Shown here in pieces: positions 58,807-64,000 of a stretch of DNA of 64,000 nucleotides; position 1 is the first letter of the stretch; the number at the start of each line of letters is the position of its first letter. The notes under the pieces are model-generated. The model saw only the letters and a program-made list of their open reading frames with translations, did no database searches and was not told the DNA's origin. The position numbers were made by a program, and so were the translations under genes. Source of the stretch: Paralithodes platypus (taxonomy: Eukaryota > Arthropoda > Malacostraca > Decapoda > Lithodidae). The stretch covers positions 42,342,129 through 42,406,128 of the forward strand of contig CM064518.1 of NCBI GenBank assembly GCA_032716605.1, in the 5' to 3' direction.

Positions 58807-59916
58807 ATATAATAAAATAATAAATCCAATTATTTTACGATACTATAGAATGCACCTGTACTATTTGGTGATGCTATAAAATTCACCTGAGATCCAGCAC
58901 AACTCACCTTTAATCAAGCAGCCATTTCCGCAGCTCTATTTTTGTTACTGCTTCATATTTTCAGAGTTTTAATGGCATTCCGAGTTTAATAAGTGGATGC
59001 TATTAGGGGTAATGGGGGGGGGGGGGGGCAGGGGGCGCGGGGGAGACTTATTCGTATTATTTTGCAACTTTGAATTACGTTGGCAGTGGGGAGAAATACT
59101 TAAAATTCACATGCAAATAAGGGCTTTAATATGGCCACAATCGTTCTTTCAATTATTGTGTGTGGTGGATCTTACATTCAAGTTGCCACCCGACGGTTCT
59201 ATTTATCATAATAGGAGAGACACTTGACTAAGAGAGATCTTACCAAAGCTGATTAACATCGTTTGCCCGTAGTTACAATAATGCTTACGTAACGTGACAG
59301 TTATTCAACCAGTAATTTGTTTATTATACATTTTCAGGGCTTTTTTTGAATCGATAAATGCAACTAGATTGAATGTGTACTATTTTGGGGGGCTGATTTA
59401 CTATATATCTTGCTTCATGGAATGATTGAGTAACAGTGGAATAACTTGGTGAAAAAGCTGCTCATGTGACTACGCTCGGAGGTAAAATGTTAACGTTTGA
59501 CTGAAAAGGTCTCATATTTATTGATCCTCTTATGGTTTTCATTATACATTTATATTACAATTGTGTTTTATCTTATACAAACATATGGTATACATTAATA
59601 TAAGTATCATGTACTAATTGAGAAGTACACTACAATACATGACACATAATATATCAACCCCGAAGGTTAGATTTACAAAACACACACACAGACACAAACA
59701 CACACACACAAGTCTGAGCCTAACGAAAATATTACATTTTATTATATTCACACACTCACACACACACACGACACCCACACACACCCACCCACACACACAC
59801 AAATAAGAGGTGCATTAAGTGTTATGAGTGGTTAATGTGCCGTGTCAGCATATTTTCTGGTATGCTTCTAATTATGTTCAAAATATTTAAAGTTGTTGGT
59901 GTTTGCTCTTGTCATG

Positions 59917-60490
59917 AATTTATTTTAACTGTCCATTTATATATAATTTATTTTAACTGTCCATTTATATATAATTTATTTTAACTGTCCATTTATATAT
60001 AATTTATTTTGACTGTCCATTTATATATAATTTATTTTAACTGTACATTTATATATAATTTATTTTAACTGTCCATTTATATATAATTTATTTTAACTGT
60101 CCATTTATATATAATTTATTTTAACTGTCCATTTATATATAATTTATTTTAACTGTACATTTATATATAATTTATTTTAACTGTCCATTTATATATAATT
60201 TATTTTAACTGTACATTTATATATAATTTATTTTAACTGTCCATTTATATATAATTTATTTTAACTGTCCATTTATATATAATTTATTTTAACTGTACAT
60301 TTATACATAATTTATTTTAACTGTCCCTTATATATAATTTATTTTAACTACATAATTTATTTTAACTGTACATTTATACATAATTTATTTTAACTGTACA
60401 TTTATACATAATTTATTTTAACTGTACATTTATATATAATTTATTTTTGTCCATTTATATATAATTTATTTTAATGTCCATTTATATAAT
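59917..60490. repeat. 28-bp minisatellite, about 20 copies
   Basis: aatttattttaactgtccat then ttatatat repeats. Variants are gtAcatt and ttatAcat, and the 3' end decays progressively with short units. Confidence 0.95.
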
Positions 60491-60634
60491 AATTGTAAGC
60501 ATTATACATAATATTAGTTTAAACTGTACATTATATAACTTAATTTTAATTTTCTTACATTTTTCTTTATGATTTGATTATTGTTGTTTACTTTGTCGAG
60601 TATATTCCATTAGTATTTAAATGCAATCTCTTAC

Positions 60635-61007
60635 GGGGAGACTGACCGTTTGTTTGGTCTATCAATTCATGTATTCATATATTTTTTTAGTTTCCTCCCT
60701 AGACCTCCATCAAGCTTAGAAACAAAAAAACTAGACCCCCCCCCCCCCTCCTTCAAGATAAATTTGTAAATTTTTCGGTAGACAAATGTCCCGGCCGAAG
60801 GCGGGTTCCTCTTAAAATTGCAGGCTCGCTATCACTCGCCAGGAAATAATCGACACCTAAATGGCACGAAAGGTCTTAAAATTGACAACGAAATGGGGCG
60901 AAAGGTGTTAAAATCGCCAAACTAATGGGCCGAACGTCTTATAATCTCAAAACTAGTGGGGCTAAACATTAGGGAGAAGGGGGTCCAGAAAAACGGTCTG
61001 CCTCCCC
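60635..61007 (-). mobile_element. Family A MITE, copy A24 (full length)
   Basis: Left flank TTAC 60631-60634 and right TTAA 61008-61011. ggggagactgaccg and gtctgcctcccc ends. All four modules, cccggccgaaggcggg and ttttcggtagacaaatg hairpin segments, gctcgctatcactcgcc. 373 bp. Confidence 0.9.
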
Positions 61008-61110
61008 TTAATTCTATATGTATTTTTGTTCTTCACTTAAAATATTCATATATACAATTGTTCGTTTCGTACCATTTTATATACAGTAATTATAATGCTT
61101 ATGTTTTTAA

Positions 61111-61489
61111 GGGGAGATGGGTTGGTTTTCTAGACCACCTTCTCCCTCATGTTTAACCCCATTAGCTTTTATACTTCAAAATGTTTGCCCCATTAGTTTG
61201 TCGATTTTAAGACCTTTCGCCCCATTTTGTTGTCAATATTAACACATTTCGTGCTATTTAGGTGTGAATTTTATTTCCTGGCGAACGATAGTGAACCTGC
61301 AATTTTTAAAGAACCGGCCTTTGGCCGGGATATTTTTTCTACCAAATAATGTACAAATTAACCTACAAGGGGGATCTATTTTTTTTTTTTTTTTTTTTAA
61401 AGTTTGATGAAGGTCTAGGGAGGAAAGTTTATAAAATAATGAATAGGCCTACATGAACAAAAATCGACCAAAAAGTGAACCATCCCCCC
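61111..61489 (+). mobile_element. Family A MITE, copy A25 (full length)
   Basis: TTAA 61107-61110 and 61490-61493. ggggagatgggttgg start, modules, gaaccggcctttggccggg, tttctaccaaataatgtac, a 23-base T run, tgatgaaggtctagggagg, catcccccc end. Confidence 0.9.
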
Positions 61490-61734
61490 TTAATATACTT
61501 GGTTCATAGTGTAGCAGATTTCAATATTGTAGTTCCTTCGAATAAAGTTGTCATTGTGATTACACTATATTGGCTTAATATTAACATACCACTCCTTTAT
61601 TCTCCAATTTGTCGGTATAGGATAAATTGGCTTTAATTTGAAGAAACACGAACGCTTAATCTCTCTCTCTCTCTCTCTCTCGTCGCCTTCTGTGCTATCG
61701 ACTTTTTCCACTTTCCTTTCATTGGAGTCCTGCT

Positions 61735-61945
61735 ATCTCTACTAGAATTAGGTCCTGACCACCTCGCTTGGATCGTAAGGGCAGTGTGGTCAACATATCC
61801 AGAATCAAATCCTGACCACCTCACTTGGATCGTAAGAACTGTGTGGTCAAAGTATCCATGTAAATCTCTACTAGAATTAAGTCCTGACCACCTCGCTCGG
61901 ACCGTAAGGGCTGTGTGGTCAACGTATCAATGTAAATCTACGTCA
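61735..61945. repeat. 72-bp direct repeat, three copies
   Basis: tcctgaccacctcgcttgga-tcgtaagg..ctgtgtggtcaa repeats with a ctctactagaattaagtcc linker. The middle interval is shortened. Each unit contains the inverted words gaccac and gtggtc. Confidence 0.85.
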
Positions 61946-62022
61946 AGTGATCTCCTTACTCTAGCAGCTTGGCCTTGTGTGTGTATGTACCAACCAGCCC
62001 CTCTGTACACTCCCGGTCTTAA

Positions 62023-62387
62023 GGAGGGACGGCCGGATTTATTTGATCATTTATATATCTTTTTATTTTATTTTTTTAATTAGCTACCTCCCTAGACCTC
62101 CATCAAGCTTTAAAAAACACGCCCCAAGACCCTCCTTCAAAATAAATTTGTACGTTTTTGATAGAAAAATTTACCAGCCGAAGGCCGGTCCCTCTTAAAT
62201 TACAGGCTCACTATCGCTCGCCATGAAATAATCGATACCTAAATGACACGAAAAGTCTTAATATTGAAAAAGAAATGGGGCGAAAGGTCTTAAAATCGCC
62301 AAACGAATGGGCCGAATGTGTTAAAATCTGAAAACTAATGGGGCTAAACCTGAGGCTGAAGGGGGACCAGAAAACCGCCCCATCTCC
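62023..62387 (-). mobile_element. Family A MITE, copy A26
   Basis: TTAA 62019-62022. ggagggacggccgg start, ctccctagacctccatcaag, agccgaaggccgg, gctcactatcgctcgcc, three modules, accgccccatctccc end. The right TTAA is changed to ctaa within ggcctaac. Confidence 0.87.
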
Positions 62388-62491
62388 CGGCCTAACACTA
62401 CAAGGGCAGGGGCCGGGCAGCTACTAGACAAACAACCTTCCCTCTCCCTCCCTCTCTCTCTCCACTACTACTACACCGCCGGCCCATCTCC

Positions 62492-62492
<1 letters not shown>

Positions 62493-62542
<50 letters not shown>
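62493..62542. repeat. poly-C homopolymer, 50 bases
   Basis: Fifty uninterrupted C residues after cccatctcca. The complementary strand is a G50 run. Confidence 0.9.
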
Positions 62543-62612
62543 ACAATCACAGCCTACAGGATAATTATATTTGGCCACGGATTACAGTCTTGCCCCAATT
62601 ATTTCCTCTTAA

Positions 62613-62976
62613 GGGGGTGATGGGCCGGTTTTCTGGACCACTTTCTCCCTCATGTTTAGCCCCATTAGTTTTCAGATGTTAAGATGTTTTGCCCCATTAG
62701 TTAGTCGATTTTAAGACCTTTCGCCCCATTTCGTCGTCAATATTTAGACCTTTCGTGCTATTTAGGTGTCGATTTTTTTCCCTGGCGAACGATAGTGAGC
62801 CTGTAATGTTGGAAGAACCAGCCTTCGACCAGGAAATTTTTCTACCGAAAAATTTACAAATTAATCTAGAAGGGGGATCTAATGGACGTTTTTTTAAATT
62901 TGATGGAGGTCTAGGGAGGAAACTAGAAACATAATGAATACATGCAAAAATCGCCCAAAAAGTGAACCATCCCCCC
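62613..62976 (+). mobile_element. Family A MITE, copy A27 (full length)
   Basis: TTAA 62609-62612 and TCAA 62977-62980. gggggtgatgggccgg start, modules, aggtgtcgatttttttccc, gcgaacgatagtgagcctg, tttctaccgaaaaattta, gggggatctaatgg, tgatggaggtctaggg, catcccccc end. Shares gcgaacgatagtg variants with A12 and A25. Confidence 0.9.
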
Positions 62977-63188
62977 TCAAGGCCAGTTTACCTTGTGGTG
63001 GGTTGTAGGAAATATGGTGCACAACTGGAGGCTTCTTCAGTTTGTTTGCGTAGAATGTGGAATTACACAATTAATATATGGGTTAATAAGATTGTCTCAT
63101 GCCCTGTTGAGATTTACCCACACTCTATTAAGATGGTCTGCCAACATTTCCCTGTGCTGCTTCAGAATTTCGTCAATCACCATCAAGC

Positions 63189-63194
<6 letters not shown>

Positions 63195-63253
<59 letters not shown>

Positions 63254-63256
63254 GGA

Positions 63257-63347
<91 letters not shown>
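63195..63347. repeat. (GA)n microsatellite, about 150 bp
   Basis: AG array with a short gcgagagggagaggg interruption at 63247-63262. Confidence 0.97.
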
Positions 63348-63350
<3 letters not shown>

Positions 63351-63735
63351 ATTGATATTATAAAACGCAAGGTAATACTAATATAAATACCACAAATACT
63401 AACCAAACCCAGCAGATTTATCGACCAGTTATCCTGAAAAGCATACCCCGTGAGAAATGAGACCCCCCCCCCCAGCCTGGATACATGACGATAATCCCAG
63501 TCATCTCGCTAGTAGGCCACCTCGCTACCCGGTACTTGGCCCTTTCAGGAGTATGATGCGTTTCAGCAGTTTATTTTGGTTACCAGTAGACGATTTTATT
63601 TATGAATATGGAGACACTAGACGAAGAGAGAAAGGAATCGTTTAGGCAGGCGTATCCTGGAACTATCTTCGTTTATCATATTTGTCCATCATATTGTTAT
63701 TTACTCCTGTGGATATCAGAGCAATTAACTGACTT

Positions 63736-63756
63736 CACTTATCCTAACCTAACCTA
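63736..63756. repeat. short CCTAA (TTAGG) telomere-type tract
   Basis: tcctaacctaacctaatatg: three CCTAA units, the complement of the arthropod telomere repeat TTAGG. Too short to be a telomere and possibly chance. Confidence 0.35.
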
Positions 63757-64000
63757 ATATGAGTAAATTATATTTAACTAAATAAATATAGTCTACATAT
63801 ATGCCGAATCAAGAAATTCCGACCTAAATTCTCACTATAGGTAGCGCCAACTAACTTGACATTAATCTTGATCCCTGACCTCTTCGTAACTCAAAAGGGC
63901 CTACAGCAAACTAGATGTAAATATACACATCTATTACTTGGTGGACTCATCCCAAATGAGAGGAATGTTAGCCCGATTGTTTTCATTCACTTTGAGTTAT

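Noticed and set aside
63736..63756. Telomere or interstitial telomeric site
   Set aside because: Only three CCTAA units, not enough to separate from chance in AT-rich DNA.

Overview
This is repeat-dominated, AT-rich, non-coding eukaryotic DNA. It has no bacterial-style operons, no intact host gene that I can recognise, and one 100-base assembly gap (33307-33406). Very long (GA)n/(CT)n and (TA)n microsatellites, many minisatellites, tRNA-derived SINE heads, a short TTAGG-type (arthropod telomere motif) tract near 63740 and an RTE-like tail together suggest an arthropod, most likely a decapod crustacean. That assignment is inference from repeat style, not from a marker gene.

The dominant content is a set of short, non-coding transposable elements that end at TTAA. 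Family A (about 320-380 bp, roughly 27 full or partial copies in both orientations) begins GGGGAG and ends CTCCCC inside TTAA target duplications. It carries an internal run of about 32-bp modules and a conserved hairpin core. Family B (about 375 bp, five copies) is a near-complete foldback palindrome that shares the same core. Family C (about 210 bp) has TTAACCCTT...GTACCGG ends and looks like a piggyBac-type MITE. Family D (about 215 bp, three copies) has different inverted ends. Copies are nested in one another, and the nesting supplies internal pre-insertion sites showing TTAA duplication.

Two protein-coding transposon relics are recognisable. The larger is an approximately 4.45-kb DNA transposon (18934-23382) with about 330-bp terminal inverted repeats. 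Its minus strand holds one long protein broken by three frameshifts and three TGA stops: a transposase-like core, a split XPG/FEN1-like nuclease, and a C-terminal tesmin-type CXC zinc-binding domain. I read it as Academ-like. The smaller is a PIF/Harbinger (HARBI1/ALP1-like) transposase N-terminal fragment at 7128-7485.

Layout: 0-5 kb holds B and A copies, a 19-bp minisatellite and GA/CT arrays. 5-9 kb holds CTT-rich repeats, the Harbinger relic and a GA/spacer array invaded by A. 9-11.8 kb has no gene. 11.8-13.5 kb is a 47-bp satellite. 13.5-18.5 kb holds D, A, C, B and (TA)n. 18.9-23.4 kb is the Academ-like element. 24-29 kb holds an RTE-like tail, B, A and a SINE. 29-32 kb is pyrimidine-rich with a 122-bp repeat. 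33-38 kb holds the gap, a SINE, GA arrays, a palindrome, an 11/33-bp minisatellite and CTGT-rich DNA. 38-42.4 kb holds 36-bp, 27-bp and 58-bp repeats. 43-49 kb holds D, a 74-bp repeat, a 20-bp satellite and a nested A/C/SINE cluster. 49-56 kb holds C, A and B copies and a 51-bp repeat. 57-64 kb holds giant CT/GA/TA tracts, a 28-bp repeat, four A copies and a 50-base poly-C tract.

Nothing here looks like a cooperating gene set. The only functional unit I can reconstruct is the decayed Academ-like transposon. No transposase that could mobilise the TTAA families is present in the window.
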